A program made the translations under genes and the position numbers. The notes beneath the pieces were generated by a model. That model was not told the origin of the DNA, ran no database searches, and worked only from the letters and a program-made list of their open reading frames with translations. A stretch of DNA of 34,979 nt from Phycisphaerae bacterium (GTDB taxonomy: Bacteria; Planctomycetota; Phycisphaerae; Phycisphaerales; UBA1924): the NCBI GenBank assembly GCA_030426395.1, contig JAUHYE010000024.1, positions 1-34,979 on the forward strand. Reading direction: 5' to 3'. Below are positions 7,284-15,780 of this stretch, piece by piece; position 1 is the stretch's first letter; every line of letters begins with the position of its first letter.

Positions 7284-8702
7284 ATGCAATCTCCATTCGA
7301 CATCCCAGCCGACCTCGACACGCCGGTGTCGGCGTATCGCAAGCTGGCGGCCTTCAAGCCGTGCTTCCTACTGGAATCGGCCGAGAGCGGCACGCGGCTG
7401 GCCCGGTACTCGTTCATCGGGCTCGACCCCGCGTTCACGGCCCGGCTGCCCGCCGATGGCTCGCCGCTGACGATCAGGACCGAAGCCGGCATTGAAGAGG
7501 CTCCCGCCCCCACGGACTCAGCTGGCTATCTGGCGATGCTTCGGGAGCTACGCGATCGGGCGCCATCGCTGGGCCCGGTGCCCGCGGGCGTGCCATTCGC
7601 GGGCGGCATTGTCGGGGTGAGCGGCTACGACGCGGTGCGGTTCTTCGAGCCGCTCCCAGCACCCGACGGCCGCGAAGCATGCTCACCGATAGCCTTGTAT
7701 TGCGCTCCGCGGAGCGTGCTGATCTTCGACCACCTCACTCGGCGGATGGCCCTGCTGCACGCCGGCGAGGAATGGGAGCGCGAATCCCTCAAGCGCGAAA
7801 TGATGCACGCGATGCGCGGGGCCCACCCGCCCGAGCCGGTGCGCAGCGGCCACTCGCCGGCCAGCCACAGCATGACCCGGGACGAGTTCGTCGACCGAGT
7901 GGCCTCGGCCAAGGAAGACATTTACAACGGTGAGGTGTTCCAGCTCGTGCTGAGTATCCAGAGCACGGGCGAGGTGCACACCGAGCCGTTCCAGGTCTAT
8001 CGGGCGCTGCGGATGCTCAATCCCTCGGCGTACATGTACTTCCTCGACATCGAGGGCGTGCGTGTCGTGGGCGCCTCGCCCGAGGCGTTGTTCCGATGCC
8101 AGGGTGGCCACGCCATGCTCCGCCCCATCGCCGGCACGCGCAAGCGGGGGGAGAACGAGGACCGCGATCGAGAACTCGAAGCCGAATTGATCGCCGACCC
8201 CAAAGAAGCCGCCGAGCACGTCATGCTCGTCGACCTGGCCCGCAACGACCTGGGCCGCGTGGCAAAGCCGGGCACGATCCGCGTCGACCCCTTCCGCGTA
8301 GTCGAGCGATACTCGCACGTGATGCACCTGGTCAGCGGCGTGCGGGGCGTGCTCGACGAAGGGGCCGACGCGATGGACCTGATGGCCGCGTCGTTCCCCG
8401 CCGGTACGCTGGTGGGCACACCCAAGGTCCGGGCCATGCAGCTCATCGACGGGTACGAGCCCGTCGACCGCGGCTTCTACGCCGGCGCGGTGGGCTACTT
8501 CGCCAAGCCAAGGAATGGTGAGTTGGCCAGCGCCGACAAGGCCATCTGCATCCGCACGCTCGTATTCGAGAACGGCCGGTACGCCTACCAAGCCGGTGCG
8601 GGCATCGTAGCCGATTCGGTGCCCGAAGCCGAGTACCAGGAGGTGCGATCGAAGGTCGCCGTGCTCGAGAAGGCGCTCGAACTCGCCGAAGGGGGGTGGT
8701 GA
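7284..8702 (+). CDS. trpE: Anthranilate synthase component I
   Basis: Catalyses the first committed step of tryptophan synthesis, chorismate plus ammonia or glutamine to anthranilate, together with TrpG. Length 472 residues is usual for TrpE. The N-terminal LLES motif (CFLLESAESG, about 30) with RYSFIG marks the tryptophan feedback site. The chorismate-binding half shows PSAYMYFLD, GASPEALFR, RPIAGTRKRG, LVDLARNDLGRV, FPAGTLVGTPK and YAYQAGAGIVADS. The start ATG 7284 has GAGGAAG ten bases upstream, inside a predicted stem. It is the first gene of a seven-gene operon and is followed by trpG after one base. Expression is probably controlled by the upstream leader and activity by feedback inhibition. 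Confidence 0.97.
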   Translation: MQSPFDIPADLDTPVSAYRKLAAFKPCFLLESAESGTRLARYSFIGLDPAFTARLPADGSPLTIRTEAGIEEAPAPTDSAGYLAMLRELRDRAPSLGPVPAGVPFAGGIVGVSGYDAVRFFEPLPAPDGREACSPIALYCAPRSVLIFDHLTRRMALLHAGEEWERESLKREMMHAMRGAHPPEPVRSGHSPASHSMTRDEFVDRVASAKEDIYNGEVFQLVLSIQSTGEVHTEPFQVYRALRMLNPSAYMYFLDIEGVRVVGASPEALFRCQGGHAMLRPIAGTRKRGENEDRDRELEAELIADPKEAAEHVMLVDLARNDLGRVAKPGTIRVDPFRVVERYSHVMHLVSGVRGVLDEGADAMDLMAASFPAGTLVGTPKVRAMQLIDGYEPVDRGFYAGAVGYFAKPRNGELASADKAICIRTLVFENGRYAYQAGAGIVADSVPEAEYQEVRSKVAVLEKALELAEGGW

Positions 8703-8703
8703 G

Positions 8704-9342
8704 ATGCCGCGGGTGCTGATGATCGACAACTACGACTCGTTCACGTTCAACCTGGTGCAGTACATGCGCGAGCTCGGCGCCGAGGTGCTTACCTACCGCA
8801 ACGACACCCTGACCATCGACCAGGCACGATCGCTTGAGCCGACCCACATGATGATCTCACCCGGCCCGGGCAGGCCGCAGGACGCCGGCATGACCATGCC
8901 GATGATCGAGGCGTTTGCAGAACAACTGCCGATCCTGGGAGTTTGCCTTGGATTCCAGGCGATTGCAGCGATCTGGGGCGCGCCGATTCGCCACGCGGCG
9001 TGCCTCATGCACGGCAAGCCCTCGGACATCGAGCATGACGAGCAAGGCGTGTATGCGGGTGTGCCACAGCGGACGCCGGTCGGGCGGTACCACTCGCTTG
9101 GTGTGCACGAAGCCGAACTCCACGCCGATCTCATCCCAACCTCGCGCGACGTCGACGGCGGCGAGCTCATGGGCCTCCGGCATCGCACGCTGCCGATCGA
9201 GGCCGTGCAGTTCCATCCCGAGAGTGTGCTCACACCCTGGGGCGGCCGAATGGTGGCGAACTTCCTGGGCATCACCGATCGCAACGTGAGGCCACCCTAC
9301 CCGACGCGCGTGTACGTGCCCACGGCGGATGTCAGGTCATGA
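8704..9342 (+). CDS. trpG: Anthranilate synthase component II (glutamine amidotransferase)
   Basis: Supplies ammonia from glutamine to TrpE. The protein is a class I glutamine amidotransferase of 212 residues with N-terminal MIDNYDSFTFNLVQY, oxyanion loop SPGPGRPQDAG, nucleophile C81 in GVCLGFQAIA, and the His/Glu of the triad, H171 and E173, in VQFHPESVLTP. It starts one base after trpE stops (TGAGATG) and its own stop overlaps the trpD start by four bases (ATGA), so stoichiometric, coupled translation is likely. A role as PabA for folate synthesis as well is possible, because I see no second copy in this window; that is speculative. Confidence 0.97.
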   Translation: MPRVLMIDNYDSFTFNLVQYMRELGAEVLTYRNDTLTIDQARSLEPTHMMISPGPGRPQDAGMTMPMIEAFAEQLPILGVCLGFQAIAAIWGAPIRHAACLMHGKPSDIEHDEQGVYAGVPQRTPVGRYHSLGVHEAELHADLIPTSRDVDGGELMGLRHRTLPIEAVQFHPESVLTPWGGRMVANFLGITDRNVRPPYPTRVYVPTADVRS

Positions 9343-10364
9343 GCTTCGATGCCCGCCAGGCTCTCGAGACGATGCTCGCAGGGCAGCCCCTCGATACTGC
9401 TGCGGCCGAAGCGATGGCCCACGACTTGGCCAGTGAAGCCGTCGAGCCGGCGATGGCCGGTGCGTTGCTGGCGGCGTTGCGGAGCAAGGGCGAGTCGGCC
9501 GACGAGGTCCGCGGATTGGCCAATGGCCTGCGGGCATTGGCAACAAAGCCCGAATTCGACACACCCCCCACCGCCTGCGACATAGTCGGTACCGGCGGCG
9601 ACGGCAGCAACAGCTACAACATTTCGACCGGTGCAGCACTCCTGGCCGCGGCTGCCGGAGCCACCGTCGTCAAGCACGGCAACCGATCGATCAGCTCGAA
9701 GTCGGGGGCGGCCGATTTGCTATCGGCACTTGGTATCCGTGTGCCGATGTCCGATCCGGGCCGCGCATTGAGCGAGCTAGGGTTCGTCTATCTCCATGCT
9801 CCCGCGTATCACCCGGCGATGGCGAAGATCGCACCCATCCGCAAGGCCATGGGCGTTCGCACCGTATTTAACATTCTCGGGCCACTCACCAACCCAGCCG
9901 CGCCGAAGTTCGCTGTGATCGGGGCATACTCAGCCGAGATGGCCGAACTGATGGCCAACGCCTTGGCGGGCATGGCCATTGAGCGGGCACTCGTGGTCCA
10001 CGGCGAGCCGGGATGGGACGAAGCGACGCCCGTTGGACCATTCCTGTTGTTCGACGTGCGGCCGGGTGATGTGCAACACGGCACCCGCGATCCGGCCGGC
10101 GTTGGGATCGCTCGGTGTACGCCTGATGACCTCAGGGGCGGCACGCCGGAAGAGAATGCCGATGCCCTGCGACGGGTGCTCAGCGGCGAAGACACCGGAC
10201 CTCACAGAGACGCCCTACTGCTCACGGCGGCTTTGGCCTTGGAGGTCGCGGGCAACGTACCCGACATGAAGGCAGGGGTGTCAAGAGCCGCCGCCGCGAT
10301 CGAGGATGGCAGAGCGACTCGTCTGCTCGATGCCCTGGCCGGGATGGTGCGTCGTGACGCCTGA
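9339..10364 (+). CDS. trpD: Anthranilate phosphoribosyltransferase
   Basis: Transfers phosphoribosyl from PRPP to anthranilate, the second step of the pathway. The 341-residue length matches stand-alone TrpD. Diagnostic segments are the PRPP loop GTGGDGSNSYNIST near residue 85, KHGNRSISSKSGAADLLSALG, and FNILGPLTNPA. The ATG overlaps the trpG stop (ATGA). The 3' end overlaps the trpC start by 11 bases. Tight overlaps on both sides show it belongs to one polycistronic unit. Cytoplasmic enzyme; nothing unusual in its key motifs. Confidence 0.97.
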   Translation: MSFDARQALETMLAGQPLDTAAAEAMAHDLASEAVEPAMAGALLAALRSKGESADEVRGLANGLRALATKPEFDTPPTACDIVGTGGDGSNSYNISTGAALLAAAAGATVVKHGNRSISSKSGAADLLSALGIRVPMSDPGRALSELGFVYLHAPAYHPAMAKIAPIRKAMGVRTVFNILGPLTNPAAPKFAVIGAYSAEMAELMANALAGMAIERALVVHGEPGWDEATPVGPFLLFDVRPGDVQHGTRDPAGVGIARCTPDDLRGGTPEENADALRRVLSGEDTGPHRDALLLTAALALEVAGNVPDMKAGVSRAAAAIEDGRATRLLDALAGMVRRDA

Positions 10365-11163
10365 ACGGGACTTCCTACGGACGATGGCAGAGTCATCGCG
10401 AGCGCGTGCCAATGCAGCCATAGCGGAGGTTTCGCTTGCCGAAATACGAAAGCTCGCCATCGATTCACGCTCACCAAGGCCGATCCTACTCGACCGATTC
10501 GACCTCATCGCCGAGGTGAAGCGAGCAAGCCCAAGCCAGGGCGCACTCGCATCCGCTGATGCCGACATCGTGGCACAGGCTCATGCGTACGCCCAAGCCG
10601 GGGCGGCCATGATCTCGGTGCTGACCGAGCCGTCGCGGTTTGGGGGGAGCCCCGGGGACATCCGTGCCATTTCGGCATCAGTGAATCAGCCGGTGATGCG
10701 GAAGGACTTTCTCGTTGATCCCCATCAGGTGTACGAAGCCCGGGCGTGGGGCGCGTCGGCTGTGCTCCTGATCGCACGGTTGCTCGATGATGGGCTGCTT
10801 GGGCAATTGCTCGATGCCTCCGAAGAAATCGGCTTGGCGGTGTTGCTCGAAGCATTCGATGCCGAAGATTTGCGACGATCAGTCCGGGCCATTCAGAATC
10901 GCTCAAACGTGCTCTTGGGCCTGAACTGCCGGGATCTGGCGACGCTCAAGGAAAACACCTCTAGCTTCGAGGAACTCACGAGTGAATTTCCCGAGGGAGC
11001 AATCCGTATCGCCGAATCGGGGATCGTAACCGCCGACGATGCGGCATCGGTTGCTCGGCTGGGCTATGACGGCGCGCTCGTCGGCACCGCTTTGATGCGA
11101 TCGCATGATCCGGTTTCCCTCGCCCGATCGATGATCCAGGCAGGGAGGGTGGCCCGTGCCTGA
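10354..11163 (+). CDS. trpC: Indole-3-glycerol-phosphate synthase
   Basis: Closes the indole ring, converting CdRP to indole-3-glycerol phosphate. I chose GTG 10354 (269 residues), which overlaps the trpD stop by 11 bases, because the first helix DFLRTMAESSRARANAAIAE fits the family N-terminus; ATG 10384 would cut into it. Visible active-site strands are IAEVKRASPSQG, VMRKDFLVDPHQVYEARAWGASAVLLI, VLLEAFD, GLNCRDLATLKEN and IAESGI. The usual NNRDL reads NCRDL here, a substitution of the second Asn. It is a separate gene, not fused to trpF as in enterobacteria. Its last eight bases overlap trpF. Confidence 0.95.
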   Translation: MTPERDFLRTMAESSRARANAAIAEVSLAEIRKLAIDSRSPRPILLDRFDLIAEVKRASPSQGALASADADIVAQAHAYAQAGAAMISVLTEPSRFGGSPGDIRAISASVNQPVMRKDFLVDPHQVYEARAWGASAVLLIARLLDDGLLGQLLDASEEIGLAVLLEAFDAEDLRRSVRAIQNRSNVLLGLNCRDLATLKENTSSFEELTSEFPEGAIRIAESGIVTADDAASVARLGYDGALVGTALMRSHDPVSLARSMIQAGRVARA

Positions 11164-11773
11164 TCGCGTCCGAATCAAGATCTGCGGTTTCACGACACCT
11201 GAGATGGTTGAGGCGGCCATCGACGCGGGCGTGGACGCTGTTGGCGTCGTGATGAGCCCTTCGAAGCGGCAGGTAACACCCCAACGTGCGGCCGAGCTGA
11301 TTGGCGAGTTACCCGGCTATATCGCGGGCGTTGCCGTGTACCGGCACCCCAATACCGAGTTGGTTGCGCAGGCACTCGACGCCCTCCCCGCGTGGACGCT
11401 ACACCAGTCCGATTCCAGCGACTTCACCGGCGCGCTATCCGCCGTGCCAAGTAATCGCAGCATCCCAGTTGTCCGCCTCGGTGATTCATTCCAGCAACAC
11501 ATCGCAAAGCACCAAGGCCGCATGGTGCTCATCGAAGGCCAGAATTCCGGGACGGGCACGCCCGCGCCCTGGCACGAGGCCGCGCCGTGGATATCCCGCT
11601 GCCGCGCGATCATCGCTGGGGGCTTGGACATCGGCAATGTCGCGGAAGTTGTCCGCATGCTCCGGCCGTTCGCCGTGGACGTATCCTCGGGCGTCGAGCG
11701 CGAGCCGGGAGTCAAGGACGCGGGCATGATCCGCGAGTTCGTCGCGGCGGTGAGAGAAGGGGAGCGGGCATGA
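11156..11773 (+). CDS. trpF: Phosphoribosylanthranilate isomerase
   Basis: Isomerises phosphoribosylanthranilate to CdRP, the step before TrpC. Length 205 residues. The catalytic cysteine is in KICGFTT near the N-terminus, DAVGVVMSPSKRQV follows, and the phosphate-binding end reads IIAGGLDIGNV and VDVSSGVEREPGVKD, which supplies the catalytic Asp. The central strand normally reading QLHG reads TLHQ here, a mild departure. It starts with GTG 11156, overlapping trpC by eight bases, and its stop overlaps the trpB ATG (ATGA at 11770-11773). Confidence 0.93.
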   Translation: MPDRVRIKICGFTTPEMVEAAIDAGVDAVGVVMSPSKRQVTPQRAAELIGELPGYIAGVAVYRHPNTELVAQALDALPAWTLHQSDSSDFTGALSAVPSNRSIPVVRLGDSFQQHIAKHQGRMVLIEGQNSGTGTPAPWHEAAPWISRCRAIIAGGLDIGNVAEVVRMLRPFAVDVSSGVEREPGVKDAGMIREFVAAVREGERA

Positions 11774-12999
11774 GCGCCGACACACACATTCTGCTCCGCC
11801 AACTCATCGATGGCAAGCTGCCCGACGAGCACGGCTTCTTCGGCCCCTTCGGCGGTCGCTTCGTGCCCGAGACGCTGGTGCCCGCGCTCGAGCGCTTCGA
11901 GCGCGGCGCCCGTGACGCGCTCCAGGACGGGGCCTTCAAGACCGAGCTGCGCCAGCACCAGGAGACCTGGATCGGCCGGCCGACGCCCTTGATGTATGCG
12001 CCGCGCCTGAGCGAATCGTGGAAAGCCCATGTGTGGCTGAAGCGCGAGGATCTCGCTCACACCGGGGCCCACAAGATCAATAACGCACTCGGGCAGGCGC
12101 TGATCGCCAAGCGGATCGGGGCCCAGCACGTCGTCGCCGAGACGGGCGCGGGCCAGCACGGCGTGGCGACGGCCGCCGCGTGCGCCCGCGTTGGTCTTCC
12201 GGCAATCGTGTACATGGGCGCGAAGGACGTGGAGAGACAGGCCCCCAACGTCGTGCGCATGCGGCGCATGGGCGCGGAGGTTAGGCCCGTCACCGCCGGC
12301 GACGCGACGCTGCGGGCGGCCGTCGATGAGGCCATCCGGCACTGGGTGGGCGACCCGCAGGGCACGCACTACATCCTCGGCAGCGCCGTGGGGCCCCACC
12401 CGTTCCCCTGGATCGTGCGCGAGTTCCAGAAGGTCATCGGCGTGGAATCGCGAACGCAGATGCTCGAGCAGGCGTGGAAATTACCCGACATCGCCGTCGC
12501 GTGCGTGGGAGGGGGCTCCAACGCCATCGGCTTCTTTCATGGGTTCCTGGGCGATGCCCACGTCGAGCTGCACGGCGCGGAGGCGGGCGGGATTGGCCCG
12601 GCCGTGGGCCAGCACGCGGCGACCATGTCGGGCGGCACGCCGGGCGTGCTGCACGGCGCTCGTTCCATGCTCTTGCAGGATGGCGACGGCCAGGTGAGCA
12701 ACACGCACTCGGTGTCGGCGGGGCTGGATTACCCGGCCATCGGCCCCGAGCACGCGCTGCTCGCGCACGTTGGGCGCGTGAAGTACCACGCCGTGCGCGA
12801 CGACGAGGCCATCACCGCCCTCGACGAGCTGTGCCGGCTCGAGGGCATCCTGCCCGCCGCCGAGCCCGCCCATGCTCTTGCTCTTGCCAAGCGGCTCTGC
12901 GAAGGCCGCGACGACCCCACCGTGCTGGTCAACGTGTGCGGCCGTGGCGACAAGGACATGCCGATCCTAACGCGGCTGGCCGAGCAGGAGGGCCAGTAA
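11770..12999 (+). CDS. trpB: Tryptophan synthase beta subunit
   Basis: PLP enzyme that joins indole and serine to make tryptophan, working as the alpha2-beta2 complex with TrpA. The protein is 409 residues, the length of ordinary TrpB1 that pairs with TrpA. K102 in TGAHKINNALGQA is the PLP lysine. Other conserved stretches are FGPFGGRFVPETL, AETGAGQHGVATA, YMGAKDVERQAPNV, the phosphate loop VGGGSNAIG, EAGGIGPAVG, and HSVSAGLDYPAIGPEH. Start ATG overlaps the trpF stop. trpA begins three bases after the stop. Confidence 0.97.
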   Translation: MSADTHILLRQLIDGKLPDEHGFFGPFGGRFVPETLVPALERFERGARDALQDGAFKTELRQHQETWIGRPTPLMYAPRLSESWKAHVWLKREDLAHTGAHKINNALGQALIAKRIGAQHVVAETGAGQHGVATAAACARVGLPAIVYMGAKDVERQAPNVVRMRRMGAEVRPVTAGDATLRAAVDEAIRHWVGDPQGTHYILGSAVGPHPFPWIVREFQKVIGVESRTQMLEQAWKLPDIAVACVGGGSNAIGFFHGFLGDAHVELHGAEAGGIGPAVGQHAATMSGGTPGVLHGARSMLLQDGDGQVSNTHSVSAGLDYPAIGPEHALLAHVGRVKYHAVRDDEAITALDELCRLEGILPAAEPAHALALAKRLCEGRDDPTVLVNVCGRGDKDMPILTRLAEQEGQ

Positions 13000-13002
13000 G
13001 CC

Positions 13003-13767
13003 ATGCGCGCGCACGAGATTATCTCGAAGGCGATCACAGACGGCCGCGAAGCGCACGGAGTCGCCCTGGTCGCGTACGTCACGGCCGGTTTTCCAAGCAT
13101 GGACGCCTTCCCCACCATCCTCGCCGACGCCTGCGTGCACGCGGACGTCGTGGAGGTTGGCATCCCCTTCAGCAACCCCATCGCCGACGGCGGCTCGCTG
13201 CAGGAGACCGCCCGCCAGGCGCTCAAGGGCGGGGCGACCATGCACAAAATCATGCACGTCCTGCGCGAGCTCGATGGCACGCTGGCCGCCCCGCTGCTGC
13301 TGATGGGATACTTGAACCCGCTGCTGGCCTACGGGCTGGATCGGCTGGCGGGCGACGCACAGGCCGCCGGCGTGCACGGCGTGATCGTGCCCGACTTACC
13401 GCTCGAAGCGATCGACATGGCTCGGTCCCTCACCGACGCCGGTCTGGCGACGATCGGCATGGTCAGCCCCGTCACCAGCGACGAGCGGCTGAAGCGCATC
13501 GCCGAACGCGCGAGCGGCTTCGTCTACGCCGTCACGAGCGTGGGCGTCACGGGCCAGCAGCGGTCCGACCAGTCACAGATTACCGGCTACCTCCAGAAGG
13601 TCAGATCCGCCGCGACCATCCCCGTGTGCGCCGGCTTCGGCATCCGCTCGAAGCAGCACGTCGACGCCCTACGCGGCGCGTGCGACGGCGTGATCGTGGG
13701 CTCGGCACTCATGGAGGCGGTGGGCGAGGGGCGGGCCATCGGGCCGATCCTGCAAGGCCTGCGCTGA
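13003..13767 (+). CDS. trpA: Tryptophan synthase alpha subunit
   Basis: Cleaves indole-3-glycerol phosphate and passes indole through the tunnel to TrpB. Length 254 residues. The catalytic Glu is E51 in VEVGIPFSNP and the catalytic Asp D62 in ADGG; the family pattern is SDP...ADGP, so S-N-P and D-G-G-S are unusual neighbours of intact catalytic residues. VAYVTAGFPS, LLLMGYLNPLLAYG, GVIVPDLPLE, GFVYAVTSVGVTGQ and AGFGIRSKQHV are all typical. It is the last trp gene. The next gene starts 33 bases later, and no terminator is visible between them, so read-through is possible. Confidence 0.96.
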   Translation: MRAHEIISKAITDGREAHGVALVAYVTAGFPSMDAFPTILADACVHADVVEVGIPFSNPIADGGSLQETARQALKGGATMHKIMHVLRELDGTLAAPLLLMGYLNPLLAYGLDRLAGDAQAAGVHGVIVPDLPLEAIDMARSLTDAGLATIGMVSPVTSDERLKRIAERASGFVYAVTSVGVTGQQRSDQSQITGYLQKVRSAATIPVCAGFGIRSKQHVDALRGACDGVIVGSALMEAVGEGRAIGPILQGLR

Positions 13768-13800
13768 ATCCCTTCGCCGCCCGCGCGGTACACTCCCGCC

Positions 13801-14778
13801 ATGCGTCGCCGCCGGGCCATCCGCACGCTGCTCGTGTTCGTCCTGCTGGGGGTGGTGGCGACGGTGCTCTCGTCGTGGGCGATCCATGCCGTGCACTTCT
13901 GGCGGGTGCGTTCGATCGCCAGCCCGCCTCAGTGGTTCGTCCCGAGCGTGACGTGGCCGTTCGATCCCGATCTCGCACGCCGCATCGACATCGACACGAC
14001 CATCAGCCCGGGCGAGATCGGCGTCGACCTGCACGACACCAAGTGGGTCGAACTGCGCAAGGCCAGGGCGGCCGGCGTGCCGTACCTGAGCGAGGCGAAC
14101 GGCGTCAACGCCGACGCGCTCTGGCGCCGCCACCATCGGCCGAGCGATCGGCTCAGCCCCCTGCCGGCGTACCCGTTCCCCTACCTGGCGTTCGAAGGCT
14201 GGGAGAGCGGCATCGGCTGGCGGGTGCTGGTCAGCGAGGTTGACTTCTGGAACGACGCGTTCGCGCCCGAGCACGGCTGGATCACCGACACGCTCTACGT
14301 GGCGCGAACGGGCTGGCCCTTCGCGGCGATAGAGGCCGGGGCCCACTACGCGCAGATCGTCGAGCGTCATCCGCCGCACCCAACGATGCACGTGAGCTAC
14401 TACGGCTACAAGCGGGTGGAAGAGGTTCACACGCCGCCAAAGTTCGCCCTTTCCAGCGGCCTCGAACTGTGGGCCGCCCCGCGCCCACCGATCGCCACAG
14501 CACCCGCCTTTCCAATCGAGTACGCCGTCACCGACCGCTTCGCCCTCCCCCTTCTCCCTCTCTGGCCCGGCTTCCTTCTCAACACGTTGTTCTACACCCT
14601 CCTGCTGTTCGGCGCGTGGCGATTGCCGGGCGTGCTGCGTCGCGCGGTGCGTCGGCGGCGTGGGCGGTGCATCCGGTGCGGGTACGACCGCGACGGCCTC
14701 GATCCCGGCACGGCGTGCCCAGAATGCGGAACGCAAGCGGGCGCTCGCATGGCGACCGGGCCCGCGGCTGCGACGTAG
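13801..14778 (+). CDS. Two-pass membrane protein with C-terminal zinc ribbon (paralogue 1)
   Basis: Protein of 325 residues with an N-terminal membrane segment (about 8-29), a large middle domain of unknown fold rich in Trp, Pro and His, and a second membrane segment (about 247-273). A basic stretch RRAVRRRRGR then leads to a four-cysteine zinc ribbon, C290, C293, C306, C309 (CIRCGY...CPECG). Such short CxRCGY/CPECG tails recur in planctomycete proteins; their role is not known. The topology puts the middle domain outside and the ribbon inside. It starts 33 bases after trpA and is followed after nine bases by a paralogue. I see no enzymatic motif. Confidence 0.8.
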   Translation: MRRRRAIRTLLVFVLLGVVATVLSSWAIHAVHFWRVRSIASPPQWFVPSVTWPFDPDLARRIDIDTTISPGEIGVDLHDTKWVELRKARAAGVPYLSEANGVNADALWRRHHRPSDRLSPLPAYPFPYLAFEGWESGIGWRVLVSEVDFWNDAFAPEHGWITDTLYVARTGWPFAAIEAGAHYAQIVERHPPHPTMHVSYYGYKRVEEVHTPPKFALSSGLELWAAPRPPIATAPAFPIEYAVTDRFALPLLPLWPGFLLNTLFYTLLLFGAWRLPGVLRRAVRRRRGRCIRCGYDRDGLDPGTACPECGTQAGARMATGPAAAT

Positions 14779-14787
14779 GCTCTGGCC

Positions 14788-15744
14788 ATGCGTTGCCGCC
14801 GGGCCATCCACACGCTGCTCGTGTTCGTCCTGCTGGGGGCGGCGGCGACGGTTCTTACGTCGTGGGCGATCCACGCGATGCAATTCAGGCGCGCCCGCAC
14901 CGCCCAGAGCCCCCCGTTCGAGATGATCCCGCAGATTTGGTGGCCCGTGGACCTCGAACTGGCCAAACGCTATGGCATTGACACCACCATCCGTTCGGGC
15001 GAATTGGGGAGCGATACGGAAGAGGGATACCTCGCCGAAGAGCGTTCGTTCTACGGCGAAATGGGAGCACCCTGGCGGGCCCACGCCGGCAGCAACGCCG
15101 ACGCCGTGTGGCGTCTGCACCGCCGCGAGAACGATCGGCTCTCACCCGCGCCCGACTACCCGTTCCCGTACCTGCTCTTCGCCAGCGATTGGACGCGTGC
15201 GGCCTGGCCCGTGCTCGTCAGCGAAGCCCACATCATGAACGACGCGGTGGAGCCCGAGCACGTGAGCATCACCGAGTTGCTCTGGCTCGTGCGTCCGGGC
15301 TGGCCGGCGGCATCGATGGGGGTCGGGGCCCACTACGCCGAGTTGATCGAATTCCATCCGCCGCACCCAACGATGCTCGTCACCTACGCAGGCTTTCGGC
15401 GGGTCGAAGAACTCGCCGCGCCGCCGGCGCTCGCGCTGTCCAGCGGCATCGAGCTCTGGGCCGCGCCGCGACCCCAGCCCGCGACCGGCAACGCCAAGCC
15501 CATCCGCTACTCCCCCCTCGACCGCTTCGCCCTCCCCCTGCTCCCCCTCTGGCCCGGCTTTCTTATAAATACTTTGTTCTACGCCCTGCTGCTGCTCATC
15601 GCGTGGCGATTGCCGGGCGTGCTGCGTCGCGCGGTGCGCCGGCGGCGTGGGCGGTGTGTTCGTTGCGGGTATAGCCGCGATGGGCTCGATGCCGGCGTGG
15701 CGTGCCCGGAGTGTGGGGCGGAAGTGGCGATCCGGCCGGCGTAG
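14788..15744 (+). CDS. Two-pass membrane protein with C-terminal zinc ribbon (paralogue 2)
   Basis: Tandem paralogue of the preceding gene, 318 residues, with the same plan: N-terminal membrane segment (RRAIHTLLVFVLLG), middle domain, second membrane segment up to about 273, then basic linker and zinc ribbon C290, C293, C306, C309. The first 27 codons and the last 45 are nearly identical to paralogue 1 at the DNA level, whereas the middle domain has diverged strongly. Shared landmarks in the middle are NADA/VWR, RLSP-PxYPFPYL, HPPHPTM and ALSSG-ELWAAPRP. Start ATG 14788 follows the preceding stop by nine bases, so the two are cotranscribed. Function unknown. Confidence 0.8.
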   Translation: MRCRRAIHTLLVFVLLGAAATVLTSWAIHAMQFRRARTAQSPPFEMIPQIWWPVDLELAKRYGIDTTIRSGELGSDTEEGYLAEERSFYGEMGAPWRAHAGSNADAVWRLHRRENDRLSPAPDYPFPYLLFASDWTRAAWPVLVSEAHIMNDAVEPEHVSITELLWLVRPGWPAASMGVGAHYAELIEFHPPHPTMLVTYAGFRRVEELAAPPALALSSGIELWAAPRPQPATGNAKPIRYSPLDRFALPLLPLWPGFLINTLFYALLLLIAWRLPGVLRRAVRRRRGRCVRCGYSRDGLDAGVACPECGAEVAIRPA

Positions 15745-15780
15745 CCGCCACGCCGGGCGCGCGATGCGAATGATCCGGCC

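Noticed and set aside
13669-15120. 483-aa minus-strand frame opposite the zinc-ribbon paralogues
   Set aside because: It is the antisense of two related genes, so its own apparent internal repeats are explained by their duplication.
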